Positions 9,117 to 17,726 of a stretch of 64,000 nucleotides of DNA are shown piece by piece. The position numbers and the translations under genes are program-made. Numbering within the stretch: the first letter of the stretch is position 1; every line of letters begins with the position of its first letter. The DNA comes from Pseudomonas sp. MAG733B (GTDB lineage Bacteria > Pseudomonadota > Gammaproteobacteria > Pseudomonadales > Pseudomonadaceae), in assembly GCF_036884845.1 (NCBI RefSeq), contig NZ_CP145732.1, positions 248,001 through 312,000 of the forward strand. The letters are read 5' to 3'. The notes under the pieces were generated by a model, which worked only from the letters and a program-made list of their open reading frames with translations, ran no database searches and was not told the DNA's origin.

Positions 9117-10265
9117 TCAGCTCTGCGACGCGGCTTTGGGAAGAATGTCGTTGGCGACCATCTCACCGAACGGGCTGACATAACCGGCGCTTTTCGGCAA
9201 CTCGGGACGTTCGATATCGAGGTGCGGAAACAGCAACTCGGCAACGCGATACGATTCTTCCAGGTGTGGATAACCGGAGAAGATGAAGGTGTCGATACCG
9301 AGGTCCGCGTATTCCTTCACGCGTGCGGCAACGGTCGGACCATCACCCACCAGCGCCGTACCGGCACCGCCACGCACCAGGCCGACACCGGCCCAAAGAT
9401 TCGGGCTGACTTCCAGGTTGTCGCGGCTGCCGCCGTGCAGTGCCGCCATGCGTTGCTGACCCACGGAATCGAAACGTGCCAGCGATGCCTGGGCACGGGC
9501 GATGGTTTCGTCGTCCAGGTGCGAGATCAGTCGGTCCGCCGCTTGCCAGGCCTCGGCATTGGTTTCACGAACGATCACATGCAGGCGAATGCCGAAGCGC
9601 ACGGTACGACCGAGCTTGGCGGCTTTCGCACGCACCTGTGCAATCTTCTCGGCCACGGCGGCCGGTGGCTCGCCCCAGGTCAGGACCATTTCCACCTGCT
9701 CTGCCGCGAGATCCTGCGCTGCTTCCGACGAGCCGCCGAAATACAACGGTGGACGCGGTTGCTGGATCGGCGGATAGAGCAACTTGGCGCCCTTCACGCT
9801 GATGTGCTGGCCGTCGTAATCAACGGTTTCGCCTTCCAGCACGCGTCGCCAGATGCGGGTGAATTCCACCGAAGCCTGATAGCGCTCTTCGTGAGTCAGG
9901 AACAGTCCGTCGCCGGCCAATTCTTCCGGATCACCACCCGTTACCAGGTTGAACAAGGCGCGGCCGCCGGACAGACGATCAAGTGTCGCGGCCTGACGCG
10001 CTGCCACCGTCGGGGAAATGATCCCGGGGCGCAGGGCGACCAGAAATTTCAAACGCTGGGTCACCGGGATCAGCGACGCCGCCACCAGCCACGAGTCTTC
10101 GCAGGAACGGCCGGTGGGAATCAGCACGCCGCCGAAACCCAGTCGATCCGCCGCTTGCGCGACTTGTTGCAGGTAACCGTGGTCAACGGCGCGAGCGCCT
10201 TCGGCGGTGCCAAGGTAATGGCCGTCGCCGTGGGTAGGCAGGAACCAGAAGATATTGAGGCTCAT
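9117..10265 (-). CDS. ssuD: FMNH2-dependent alkanesulfonate monooxygenase
   Basis: The 382-residue flavin-dependent TIM-barrel enzyme splits alkanesulfonates to an aldehyde and sulfite, using FMNH2 supplied by SsuE and O2. The active-site cysteine lies in [10 protein letters not shown] at C55, and the catalytic Arg and His of the E. coli enzyme are kept in IRLHVIVRE as R227 and H229 (one residue offset from E. coli numbering). The [22 protein letters not shown] segment is a strong SsuD signature. It lies between ssuA and ssuC with short gaps. Sulfite released feeds cysteine synthesis. Confidence 0.95.
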   Translation of the reverse strand: MSLNIFWFLPTHGDGHYLGTAEGARAVDHGYLQQVAQAADRLGFGGVLIPTGRSCEDSWLVAASLIPVTQRLKFLVALRPGIISPTVAARQAATLDRLSGGRALFNLVTGGDPEELAGDGLFLTHEERYQASVEFTRIWRRVLEGETVDYDGQHISVKGAKLLYPPIQQPRPPLYFGGSSEAAQDLAAEQVEMVLTWGEPPAAVAEKIAQVRAKAAKLGRTVRFGIRLHVIVRETNAEAWQAADRLISHLDDETIARAQASLARFDSVGQQRMAALHGGSRDNLEVSPNLWAGVGLVRGGAGTALVGDGPTVAARVKEYADLGIDTFIFSGYPHLEESYRVAELLFPHLDIERPELPKSAGYVSPFGEMVANDILPKAASQS

Positions 10266-10309
10266 GGAGTGGTCTCCTTGGGGAATCGGCTTAAGTTTCT
10301 GAGCGTGAG

Positions 10310-11275
10310 TTACTGAGCTTTGGCAACGGCCGCCGGTGGCGTCCAGATCACGTCTTTGATGCTCAACGGCTTCGGAATCAGCTTGAGCTGGTAGAAGCTG
10401 TCAGCGATTTTCTGCTGCGCTGCGACCACTTCCGGGGTGAGGAACAACGCACCGTAGCCCTGGCGTTTCATCGAGGTCAGGGTGATGTCCGCCGGCAGGC
10501 CAAGCAGTGGCGAGACCTGTTTGGTCACGTCTTCCGGGTTGGCCTTGGACCACTCGCCGACCGCGCGCACTTCATCCACGAGGGTCTTGATCACCTCGGG
10601 ATTTTTCTGTGCGTAAGGCTTGGTCGCCAGGTAGAACTGATGGTTGTCGACGATGCCTTGGCCATCACGCAGGGTGCGTGCTTGCAGTTGCTGTTCGGCG
10701 GCGGCCTGGTATGGGTCCCAGATGACCCAGGCATCGACGCTGCCACGCTCGAACGCGGCGCGGGCGTCGGCCGGCGGCAGGAATACGGTCTGGATGTCGG
10801 TGTATTTGAGGCCGGCGTCTTCCAGCGCACGCACCAGCAGGTAGTGCACGTTGGAGCCTTTGTTCAGCACGACTTTCTTGCCCTTGAGCTCGGCCACCGA
10901 TTTGATCGGCGAGTCCTTCGGCACCAGGATCGCTTCGCTGTGAGGCGCTGGCGGTTCGTAGGCGACATAGAGCAAATCAGCACCGGCCGCTTGAGCGAAC
11001 ACTGGCGGTGTTTCGCCGGTGACGCCGAAGTCGATGGAGCCGACGTTCAGGCCTTCGAGCAGTTGCGGGCCGCCGGGGAATTCAGTCCATTGCACGTCCA
11101 CGCCTTGGGCGGCGAGGCGCTTTTCCAGGGTGCCTTTGGCTTTGAGCAGCACCAGGGTGCCGTATTTCTGATAGCCGATTCGAAGTGTCTCGGCTTGAGC
11201 TTGAGTAATGGCGCCGAAGGTGACAGCCGCAGCAAACAGAGCGACCAGACCACGACGCAAAATGACAGGGCGCAT
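10310..11275 (-). CDS. ssuA: Periplasmic aliphatic sulfonate-binding protein
   Basis: The 321-residue solute-binding protein has a signal peptide of about 28 residues (ending TQAQA before [11 protein letters not shown]) and an NMT1/SsuA-type fold. The [23 protein letters not shown] opening and the [18 protein letters not shown] segment are characteristic. It delivers alkanesulfonates to SsuBC. It lies 90 bases after ssuE and 44 bases before ssuD. It resembles the TauA protein encoded at 16.6 kb only in fold. Confidence 0.92.
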   Translation of the reverse strand: MRPVILRRGLVALFAAAVTFGAITQAQAETLRIGYQKYGTLVLLKAKGTLEKRLAAQGVDVQWTEFPGGPQLLEGLNVGSIDFGVTGETPPVFAQAAGADLLYVAYEPPAPHSEAILVPKDSPIKSVAELKGKKVVLNKGSNVHYLLVRALEDAGLKYTDIQTVFLPPADARAAFERGSVDAWVIWDPYQAAAEQQLQARTLRDGQGIVDNHQFYLATKPYAQKNPEVIKTLVDEVRAVGEWSKANPEDVTKQVSPLLGLPADITLTSMKRQGYGALFLTPEVVAAQQKIADSFYQLKLIPKPLSIKDVIWTPPAAVAKAQ

Positions 11276-11365
11276 GGCGCTCTCCTTTTTGCAGTAGGGT
11301 TTTTGGCTGCACCTGCTTGCCCGTTAGCGGGCGAGTAAGGCCAGTACATAAAATTTGGGTAAGGC

Positions 11366-11959
11366 TTAAATGCTCCAGCGAGCAGTCAACAAACGATCAT
11401 TCAACAGGTTCGGATCGAGCGGCTTTGGCCGTCGCGCCATGGCGCTGAAAAACAACTCCAGCGACTCATTCAATCTTTGCTCCAGCTCCGGCGCCAACTG
11501 CGCCTGCGCACTGCCTTCGCCGTAGGCGATCTGGCTGTCGACGGCGAAAATCCCCTGCAGCAGTTCCTGGGCTTTCAACGCCGACAACACTGGCTTGAGC
11601 GCGTAATCCACCGCCAGCATGTGAGCGATGCTGCCCCCGGTCGCCATCGGCAGAACCACTTTGTGGCTCAGGGCGCGCTCGGGCAGCAAGTCCAGCACGG
11701 TTTTCAACGCACCGGAGAACGACGCTTTGTAGACCGGCGTGGCAATCAGCAAGCCATCGGCGTTTTCAATCTGTTGCAACAGGTCGATCACCTTCGGGCT
11801 GTCAAAACGCGCATGCAGCAAGTCTTCGGCCGGGAAGTCCCGCACCTGGTAACTCACCACTTCCACACCCTGCCCTTGCAACCAACGCTGGGAGCGCTCC
11901 AGCAACACCCCGGAACGGGAGCGTTGGCTGGGACTGCCACCGAGTGAGACGACCAGCAT
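11366..11959 (-). CDS. ssuE: NAD(P)H-dependent FMN reductase
   Basis: The 197-residue flavodoxin-fold reductase makes the FMNH2 used by SsuD. It begins [16 protein letters not shown], where the loop binds the FMN phosphate, and contains [14 protein letters not shown] near 80-95, the flavin/NADPH site conserved in SsuE and MsuE. It is the first gene of the operon. Upstream lies an AT-rich control region with an 8-base inverted repeat at 12032-12053. The protein acts in the cytoplasm and is normally induced when sulfate and cysteine are scarce. Confidence 0.93.
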   Translation of the reverse strand: MLVVSLGGSPSQRSRSGVLLERSQRWLQGQGVEVVSYQVRDFPAEDLLHARFDSPKVIDLLQQIENADGLLIATPVYKASFSGALKTVLDLLPERALSHKVVLPMATGGSIAHMLAVDYALKPVLSALKAQELLQGIFAVDSQIAYGEGSAQAQLAPELEQRLNESLELFFSAMARRPKPLDPNLLNDRLLTARWSI

Positions 11960-12031
11960 TCAGAGGATTCCTTGAACGGTGTTGGCGATTCGCGATTTGC
12001 GATCTCGCTTCGATGGAGTGACCTTAACAGG

Positions 12032-12053
12032 TGATTTATATATCCATAAATCA
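12032..12053. promoter_or_regulatory. AT-rich inverted repeat upstream of ssuE
   Basis: TGATTTAT-N6-ATAAATCA is a perfect 8-base inverted repeat 73-94 bases before the ssuE start. Directly beside it is ATATTTATTC, the complement of the GAATAAATAT found upstream of lsfA. Both genes are sulfur-starvation genes, so a shared activator such as CysB, or another LysR protein, is plausible but unproven. Confidence 0.45.
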
Positions 12054-12107
12054 TATTTATTCATTTGGTTATTCGTTTAGGAGATATACAAATTCAATTC
12101 TTCCAGG

Positions 12108-12134
12108 CAAAAAACAGGCCGTCGAAACGGCCTG
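12108..12134 (-). terminator. Rho-independent terminator of lsfA
   Basis: The stem CAGGCCGT/ACGGCCTG with a GAA-type loop is followed on the minus strand by six T. It lies about 120 bases beyond the lsfA stop, after a repeat element. Confidence 0.7.
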
Positions 12135-12149
12135 AAATCCCCTGCTGAT

Positions 12150-12247
12150 CGTTCCCACGCTCTGCGTGGGAATGCATCCATGGACGCTCCGCGTTCTCAG
12201 TGACGCAGAGCGTCACGGGCGGCGTTCCCACGCAGAGCGTGGGAACG
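12150..12247. repeat. CGTTCCCACGC-type repeat cluster between ssuE and lsfA
   Basis: Two copies of a palindrome with core CGTTCCCACGC/GCGTGGGAACG (12150-12174 and 12223-12247) flank a smaller GTGACGC/GCGTCAC stem at 12200-12216. This is a known P. fluorescens-type intergenic repeat and could fold into a three-stem structure in the lsfA 3' untranslated region. Confidence 0.8.
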
Positions 12248-12255
12248 ACCACTCT

Positions 12256-12894
12256 TCAACGATTCGGCTGCGGCGTCAGCCGCAAGTAAGGTTTAACGGC
12301 GCGATAGCCCTTGGGAAAGCGCTGCTTGATTTCGTCTTCATCCTTGAGCGACGGCACGATCACCACCTCATCACCGTCCTGCCAGTTGGCCGGGGTAGCC
12401 ACCTTGTAGTTGTCGGTGAGTTGCAGCGAATCGATCACCCGCAGGATTTCATTGAAGTTACGGCCGGTGCTGGCCGGATAAGTGATGGTCAACCGGACCT
12501 TTTTGTTCGGGTCGATCACGAACAGCGAACGCACCGTCAGGGTGTCGTTGGCATTGGGATGGATCAGGTCGTAGAGGTCCGAGACCTTGCGGTCGGCGTC
12601 GTCGAGGATCGGGAAGTTGACGACGGTGTTCTGGGTTTCGTTGATGTCTTCGATCCATTTGTGGTGCGAATCCACTGGGTCGACGGACAGCGCGATGGCC
12701 TTGACCCCACGCTTGGCGAATTCATCTTTCAATTTGGCGGTGAAGCCCAACTCGGTGGTGCACACCGGCGTGAAGTCCGCCGGGTGGGAAAACAGCACAC
12801 CCCAGCTATCGCCCAGCCACTGGTGGAAACGGATGGTACCGGCGCTGGAATCCTGTTCGAAATCGGGGGCGATATCGCCGAGTCTGATACCCAT
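12256..12894 (-). CDS. lsfA: 1-Cys peroxiredoxin, sulfate-starvation induced
   Basis: The 212-residue thiol peroxidase is of the Prx6/1-Cys type. The peroxidatic cysteine is C45 in HPADFTPVCTTELG, and no other cysteine is visible in the protein, so no resolving cysteine is present. The long C-terminal domain with ANWQDGDEVVIVPS is typical of Prx6 proteins. The start at 12894 is set by an AAAGGAG ribosome site; 12 extra in-frame codons upstream are unlikely. LsfA is known in pseudomonads as a peroxide defence protein induced by sulfur starvation. Its place between the ssu operon and sulfur-linked porins agrees with that. Confidence 0.93.
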   Translation of the reverse strand: MGIRLGDIAPDFEQDSSAGTIRFHQWLGDSWGVLFSHPADFTPVCTTELGFTAKLKDEFAKRGVKAIALSVDPVDSHHKWIEDINETQNTVVNFPILDDADRKVSDLYDLIHPNANDTLTVRSLFVIDPNKKVRLTITYPASTGRNFNEILRVIDSLQLTDNYKVATPANWQDGDEVVIVPSLKDEDEIKQRFPKGYRAVKPYLRLTPQPNR

Positions 12895-12958
12895 GGTGTG
12901 CTGCTCCTTTTGAGTTCTGGTTGAGCCCACTGTGCCTGTGTTTTTTATCTATTAAAAA

Positions 12959-12977
12959 GAATAAATATCGATTTATT
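12959..12977. promoter_or_regulatory. AT-rich inverted repeat upstream of lsfA
   Basis: AATAAAT-ATCG-ATTTATT is a perfect 7-base inverted repeat at 12960-12977, 66-83 bases before the lsfA start. The GAATAAATAT string here recurs in inverted form before ssuE. It may be a common sulfur-starvation control site. Confidence 0.45.
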
Positions 12978-13126
12978 TAGATCCAAACGAAATATTAAAG
13001 ATCTGTTCACTGGACGTGGTCACGCATCCCGCCGAACATCGGCCCCAAGGTTCGAGAAGGCCTTGAGTTGCTGCAAAAGAGGGGAATTTCGAGGCGGGAT
13101 TACGGGGGTGACTCCGCCTTGAAAAC

Positions 13127-13169
13127 GCAAAAGCCCCGCCCGGCGTGATGTCGGGCGGGGCTTTTTTTG
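13127..13169 (-). terminator. Strong terminator after the first OprD-family porin
   Basis: An 11-base GC stem (AGCCCCGCCCG/CGGGCGGGGCT) has T-runs on the plus side and A-runs on the other side, so it can work in both directions. It lies about 20 bases beyond the porin stop at 13190 and shields the lsfA promoter. Confidence 0.85.
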
Positions 13170-13189
13170 CCTGGGTTACGCGAGCGCTA

Positions 13190-14530
13190 TTACAACAGCG
13201 GGATCGAGTAGCTGACGATCAGGCGGTTTTCGTCCTGGGAACGGGTGTTCGGCAGGTCGGTGCGCCAGGTGGCGTTTTTCCACATCAGGCCGAGGTTCTT
13301 CAGTGCGCCGGACTGGACAACGTAACCCACGGTCAGGTCGCGTTCCCACTCGGAAGCACCGTTAGCGGCTTGGCGACCGGCAGCGTTCACCGTGTCGATG
13401 TCGTCGCCGTGCAGGTAAACCACACCTGCCGTGAGGCCAGGTACGCCGACCTTGGCAAAGTCAAAGGAGTAGCGTGCCTGCCAGGTTTTCTCGCCGGCAC
13501 GACCGAACTTCTGGATTTGCGCGTCGGTGATGGTGTAGTTCGACGAACCGTCGCCCTGGTTCAGCCAAGGGAAGTCACTGCTGCCGTTGCTGACCTGATA
13601 ACCGCCACCGAAGGTATGGCCGGCCACGGTGTACAGGAACAGGCCGCTGTACAGGTTGTTGTCGACTTTGCCTTTACCGTTAGGCGCGTTGTAGTTGCCG
13701 ATGCTGTAGTACAGCGGATCGTGACCGTTGGCGCCGTCGTCGGAGCTGTTGAAGTAACGCAGATCGGACTTCAGTACGCCCGGGCCGATTGCCCAGTTAT
13801 GAACCAGACCCAGGAAGTGCTGTTTGTAGAAGTCTTCCAGGTTGCCGTAGTAGTACTGGGCAGTCAGGTCCTTGGTGAGTTTGTAGTCACCACCGGCGTA
13901 GATGAACTTGTTGCTATTGATGGTGCGTGGGGAAGCACCGTTGATAGACATCTGTTCATTGTTGCTGGAGTTGCGGCCCTTGACGTGCTCGATCTGGCCA
14001 CCCGTCAGAGTCAGGTCCTTGATCTCGCCGGAAGTGATCTGACCGCCTTCCCAGGTTTGCGGCAGCAGGCGACCGTCGTTGGTCACGATGACCGGCAGTT
14101 TCGGCTGCAAGGTACCCAGCTTCAGCTCAGTCTGGGAAATCTTGGCTTTGGCAGTCAGGCCCAGGCTGGAGAAGTTATCAACTGCTTCGCCATTGGATTT
14201 GCTTGGGAAAACAGTACCGCCGTAAGCAGCGGTGTTCGCTGCACCGTTGGTACCACCGCCCGAATCCAGTTTAACGCCCAACAGGCCGATCGCATCAATA
14301 CCGAAGCCGACAGTGCCTTGGGTGTAACCGGAGATAAAACGCAGATCGAAGCCTTGGCCCCATTCTTCGTTCTTGTTCGGGACGTTGCCGGTGCCGTCAC
14401 GATAGTCAGTGTTGATGTAGAAGTTGCGCAGCCCCAACGTTGCCTTGCTGTCTTCGATGAAACCGGCGGCGCTTGCTTGCTGCGCCAAAACCCCTACGGC
14501 CACAGCCAGGGCCAAGGTGGACTTGTTCAT
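13190..14530 (-). CDS. OprD-family outer-membrane porin (OprE-like)
   Basis: The 446-residue protein has a signal peptide of about 21 residues (MNKSTLALAV...AQQASA) and the OprD-family body: an N-terminal GFIEDSKA-LGLRNFYI strand, many alternating beta strands, and the terminal strand NRLIVSYSIPLL expected for a barrel protein. It is a monomeric-channel type porin for small anionic or amino acid-like nutrients. From memory, an oprE porin gene lies beside lsfA and tauA in P. putida, so a role in sulfonate entry is plausible. It is a tandem paralogue of the gene at 14953, sharing nearly the same signal peptide, and has its own promoter region and terminator. Confidence 0.88.
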   Translation of the reverse strand: MNKSTLALAVAVGVLAQQASAAGFIEDSKATLGLRNFYINTDYRDGTGNVPNKNEEWGQGFDLRFISGYTQGTVGFGIDAIGLLGVKLDSGGGTNGAANTAAYGGTVFPSKSNGEAVDNFSSLGLTAKAKISQTELKLGTLQPKLPVIVTNDGRLLPQTWEGGQITSGEIKDLTLTGGQIEHVKGRNSSNNEQMSINGASPRTINSNKFIYAGGDYKLTKDLTAQYYYGNLEDFYKQHFLGLVHNWAIGPGVLKSDLRYFNSSDDGANGHDPLYYSIGNYNAPNGKGKVDNNLYSGLFLYTVAGHTFGGGYQVSNGSSDFPWLNQGDGSSNYTITDAQIQKFGRAGEKTWQARYSFDFAKVGVPGLTAGVVYLHGDDIDTVNAAGRQAANGASEWERDLTVGYVVQSGALKNLGLMWKNATWRTDLPNTRSQDENRLIVSYSIPLL

Positions 14531-14952
14531 TTGTTTCGCTCCTATCGTTTTCTAATTCTTGTGCTGCTGGTCCTGGGTCGAATGCCCTGGATCCACAGAC
14601 GCGCCGTTCGCGCCGGACCGTCTGAAGCGGTCATTTTTCGGGCGCGCAGAATACCTCTTCATAATCCTAAAAAGAATCATCAAGTCAGTTTTAATCGCAT
14701 TGGGAAATAAGCCTCGACAGCACAGATCCGGGGTATCGGCGTGAAAGCCGATTCCTGAACTTTTTTGATCTTCGAGGGATTTGAAGCGGGGTCCGCGGCT
14801 TACGGTGCGTGTCGGACGGTCTTACTGTAATCGCTGGAGGAAAAAGCTAAAAAGAATAAAAAATACGCATCTACTATCATTATGGAATATTAAACACATC
14901 CCAAAAAAAACCTCACCAAGTGGTGAGGTTTTTTTGAAGGGGACGAACGCTA
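14531..14952. other. Intergenic region between two porin genes
   Basis: This 422-base gap holds the control region of the porin at 13190 and the 3' end of the porin at 14953. It contains two CTAAAAAGAAT strings (14667-14677 and 14847-14857 approximately), resembling the AAAAAGAAT string before lsfA. A terminator lies at 14903-14935. No open frame with coding character is visible. Confidence 0.6.
14903..14935 (-). terminator. Terminator after the second OprD-family porin
   Basis: The stem AACCTCACCA/TGGTGAGGTT has A-runs before and T-runs after it, so it can stop transcription from either side. It lies 18 bases from the porin stop codon. Confidence 0.88.
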
Positions 14953-16290
14953 TTACATGAAGCTGTAGGTGTAGTTGAAGATCAGACGGGTCTGGTCTTC
15001 ATCGAGGGTGCTGGTGTTACCACGATACATACCGTGACGCAGTGTGGTGCCGAAACCTTTAAGTGGACCGGTTTGAATCACGTAGTCCACACGCAGGTCG
15101 GTCTCGCGCTCGTTCAGGTCATCACCCACGCCGTTGGTGGCCTTGATGTCCCGGCCGTACAGGTAAGCGGCCGAAGCTTTCAAGCCTGGCACACCCAACG
15201 AAGCGAAGTCATAGGAGTACTGACCGTACGTGGTGTTTTCACCAGCACGAATGAAGCTGCCCACGGTGGCATCGGTGAAGGAGTAGAAGCTTGCGCCGCC
15301 AGCACCTTCGTTGCGACCGTTGCCATCGACAACGTTACCCTGGTTCAGGAAAACAAAGCCGCCGTCATCGTTTACACGCTGGTGACCGAGCAGGAACGCG
15401 CTGCCGCCCAAGGTGTAAGTGAAGGTAGCGCTCCAGGTCTTGTTGTCGACCTCGCCCGCATTTTTGGCGTAACCGTTGTTGTTGTTGAACTGGTAGCCAG
15501 CAGTGCCGTTCTTGCCGTCAGAGCTGCTGTCGAAATAACGAATATCGGTCTTGAACGACTGGTTCGGCGCGATTGGGTAAACGTGCACCAGACCGAGGAA
15601 GTTCTGCTTGTAGTAGTCTTCCAGGTTCGCGAAGTAGTACTGCAGCATCAGGTCTTTGGTGATCTTCCAATCAGCACCGGCGTAGCGGAACTGGTTGCTG
15701 TCCTGAGTACCACCAGCCACGGCCAGGCCGGTGCTGTTGCTGGATGCGCGACCGGTCGCGTGCTCCAACTGACCCAGGTTGAAGGTCACGTTGTCGATTT
15801 CCTTCGAGGAGATGGTGCCACCCTCAAAGGTCTGTGGCAGCACGCGGCTGTCGTTCGCGATCAGGATCGGCATGTTTGGCTGAAGAGCGCCACCCACATG
15901 GGCCTCGGTCTTCGAGAAGCGTGCCTTGACGTTAGCCGCCGCACGGCTCCACGAGCTCTCTGCCGAACCATCGGAATCGCTAGGAGTGAAGGAGTTGTTA
16001 TCCGGGTGATGGCCCTTGCCACCGTCCAGATGGATACCGACCAGCGCCTGGGCGTCGATACCGAAACCTACGACACCTTGGGTGAAGCCCGACTGGTAAT
16101 CGAACTTCAGACCTTCAGCGGCCTCGCGCTGGCGGTTGGCAGGAGTGCTGGCGCCTTCACGCTTGTCGGAGTCGAAATAATAGGTACGCGAACTAACGGA
16201 TGCCTTGCTGTCTTCGATGAAACCGGCGGCGCCTGCCTGCTGCGCCAACACCCCTACGGCCACGGCCAGAGCCAAGGTGGACTTGTTCAT
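14953..16290 (-). CDS. OprD-family outer-membrane porin, second tandem copy
   Basis: The 445-residue porin differs from its neighbour by one residue in the first 21 (AQQAGA for AQQASA) and then shares GFIEDSKAS. The mature regions diverge strongly, with conserved patches such as QYYFANLEDYYKQ-FLGLVH and PGLKASAAYLYGRDI. The final strand TRLIFNYTYSFM ends in an aromatic-hydrophobic pattern suited to Bam-mediated assembly. It is transcribed leftward from a 353-base gap shared with tauA. Substrate cannot be set from sequence; neighbours point to sulfonates or taurine. Confidence 0.88.
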   Translation of the reverse strand: MNKSTLALAVAVGVLAQQAGAAGFIEDSKASVSSRTYYFDSDKREGASTPANRQREAAEGLKFDYQSGFTQGVVGFGIDAQALVGIHLDGGKGHHPDNNSFTPSDSDGSAESSWSRAAANVKARFSKTEAHVGGALQPNMPILIANDSRVLPQTFEGGTISSKEIDNVTFNLGQLEHATGRASSNSTGLAVAGGTQDSNQFRYAGADWKITKDLMLQYYFANLEDYYKQNFLGLVHVYPIAPNQSFKTDIRYFDSSSDGKNGTAGYQFNNNNGYAKNAGEVDNKTWSATFTYTLGGSAFLLGHQRVNDDGGFVFLNQGNVVDGNGRNEGAGGASFYSFTDATVGSFIRAGENTTYGQYSYDFASLGVPGLKASAAYLYGRDIKATNGVGDDLNERETDLRVDYVIQTGPLKGFGTTLRHGMYRGNTSTLDEDQTRLIFNYTYSFM

Positions 16291-16643
16291 GGTGAAGCTC
16301 CTCTAGTCTCTAATTCTTGTAGTCCTGGTTCCGGGTCAAGTGCCTGGAATCCTAAGATGCGCGATTAGCGCCGGACGGTGACTCACAAGTCAATCGTAAC
16401 TATGTGTGTCTACGACCATAGTCTAATCCCCAGTTTTTTGGTCCTTGCAGGTTCACGCGCTTGTCATAAACCTGAAAAGAATTGATTCATTCTTTTCTCA
16501 TACCGTTTAGGAATTTCACTCACTGGTCCGGCTCAGAGCTGCCGACTCATAAGCTAATTCCTAAAGAGTATTTGTTAGCCTTTTTTTAGATCGATTAGTT
16601 TCTGAAGCAATTCGGAAACATATCCATCTCAAAAGGCCACTCC
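16291..16643. other. Divergent control region between an OprD-type porin and tauA
   Basis: This 353-base gap is AT-rich near its middle and must hold the promoters of the leftward porin and the rightward tauA. A perfect 9-base inverted repeat lies at 16474-16497. An AAAAGG ribosome site precedes the tauA ATG by about 8 bases. No open frame of note is present. Confidence 0.7.
16474..16497. promoter_or_regulatory. Perfect inverted repeat between porin and tauA
   Basis: GAAAAGAAT-N6-ATTCTTTTC has perfect 9-base arms. Its half-site AAAAGAAT matches strings before lsfA and the other porin. Placement between two divergent genes suits an operator for a dimeric regulator, possibly CysB or TauR-like. 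This is inference. Confidence 0.5.
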
Positions 16644-17633
16644 ATGTCGACCAAACGCGCACTATCCAGATCAATTGTTACAGTTTGTGTGTCGCTGATT
16701 TATTCTCTATCGGCCCACGCGACGAGCCTCACGGTTGGCTACCAGACCGGTATCGACCCCAGCAAAGTCCCCCAGGCGGATGGCCTGTACGAAAAAACCA
16801 TCGGCGAGAAAATCGACTGGCGACGCTTCAACAGCGGCCCGGAAGTGGTCACTGCCATTGCGTCCGGCGATGTGCAGATCGGCAACCTCGGCTCCAGCCC
16901 TTTGGCGGCAGCGGCTTCGCGTAACTTGCCGATTGTCGCGTTCATCGTCTCCGCCCAGATCAATGCGGCCGAAGCGCTGGTGGTGCGCAACGGCAGCGGC
17001 ATCGAAAAACCGCAAGATCTGATCGGCAAGACCATCGCCACGCCGTTTGTATCAACTTCTCATTACAGTTTGCTGGGTGCGCTGAAGCATTGGGGCCTGG
17101 ACGCGTCGAAAGTCAAAGTGGTGAACCTGCAACCGGCGGAAATCGCCGCCGCGTGGAAACGTGGCGACATTGATGGCGCGTTCGTCTGGTCCCCCGCGCT
17201 GGGGGAAATTCGCAAGACTGGCAAGACCTTGACCGACGCCGCGCAGGTCGGCCAATGGGGCGCGCCGACCTTCGAAGTCTGGGTGGCGCGCAAGGATTAC
17301 GCCGAGAAGCATCCGGAGGTGATCGCCAAATTCGCCAAGGTCACCCTGGACTCATTCGCCGACTATGCGGCGCACAAGGACACTTGGACCGCCGATTCGG
17401 TACCTGTACAGAAAATCGCCAAATTGACCGGTGCCAACGCTGCCGATGTGCCGGAATTGCTGGCTGGTTCCGCGTTCCCGGATGCCAAGGCGCAACTGAC
17501 CAGCGCACTGCTGGACGGCGGCACGGCCAAGGCGATTGGCGAGACGGCGAAGTTCTTGAAGGAACAGGGGAAGGTTGAGACGGTGCTGCCGGATTACTCG
17601 CCGTATGTCAGCGCGAAGTTTGTTTCTGAATAA
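16644..17633 (+). CDS. tauA: Periplasmic taurine-binding protein, without adjacent transporter genes
   Basis: The 329-residue solute-binding protein has a signal peptide of about 26 residues (ending SAHA before TSLTVGYQTG). It matches TauA closely: DVQIGNLGSSPLAAAASR at about 75-92, FVSTSHYSLLGALKHWGLD near 140, NLQPAEIAAAWKRGDIDGAFVW near 165-185 and VGQWGAPTFEVWVARKDYAEKHPEV. It would bind taurine for TauBC. Normally tauB, tauC and tauD follow at once, but here the next gene is argA in the opposite direction after only a REP element. The gene is intact, so it may work with SsuBC or a tauBC set elsewhere. Confidence 0.88.
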   Translation: MSTKRALSRSIVTVCVSLIYSLSAHATSLTVGYQTGIDPSKVPQADGLYEKTIGEKIDWRRFNSGPEVVTAIASGDVQIGNLGSSPLAAAASRNLPIVAFIVSAQINAAEALVVRNGSGIEKPQDLIGKTIATPFVSTSHYSLLGALKHWGLDASKVKVVNLQPAEIAAAWKRGDIDGAFVWSPALGEIRKTGKTLTDAAQVGQWGAPTFEVWVARKDYAEKHPEVIAKFAKVTLDSFADYAAHKDTWTADSVPVQKIAKLTGANAADVPELLAGSAFPDAKAQLTSALLDGGTAKAIGETAKFLKEQGKVETVLPDYSPYVSAKFVSE

Positions 17634-17644
17634 CCCCATATCCC

Positions 17645-17712
17645 TGTAGGAGCATGGCTTGCCCGCGATAGCGTCCTTGAGATCGCCATCGCGGGCAAGC
17701 CTTGCTCCTACA
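17645..17712. repeat. TGTAGGAGC-type REP inverted pair
   Basis: Inverted copies of TGTAGGAGC--GGCTTGCCCGCGAT flank a spacer of about 18 bases between the convergent tauA and argA. It may act as a bidirectional stem-loop. Confidence 0.85.
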
Positions 17713-17726
17713 GAGGTCCGCCGTGA

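Noticed and set aside
13145..14710. A 521-codon plus-strand frame opposite the OprD-type porin
   Set aside because: It is antisense to a porin with a signal peptide and barrel pattern. No domain is recognisable in the plus-strand translation.
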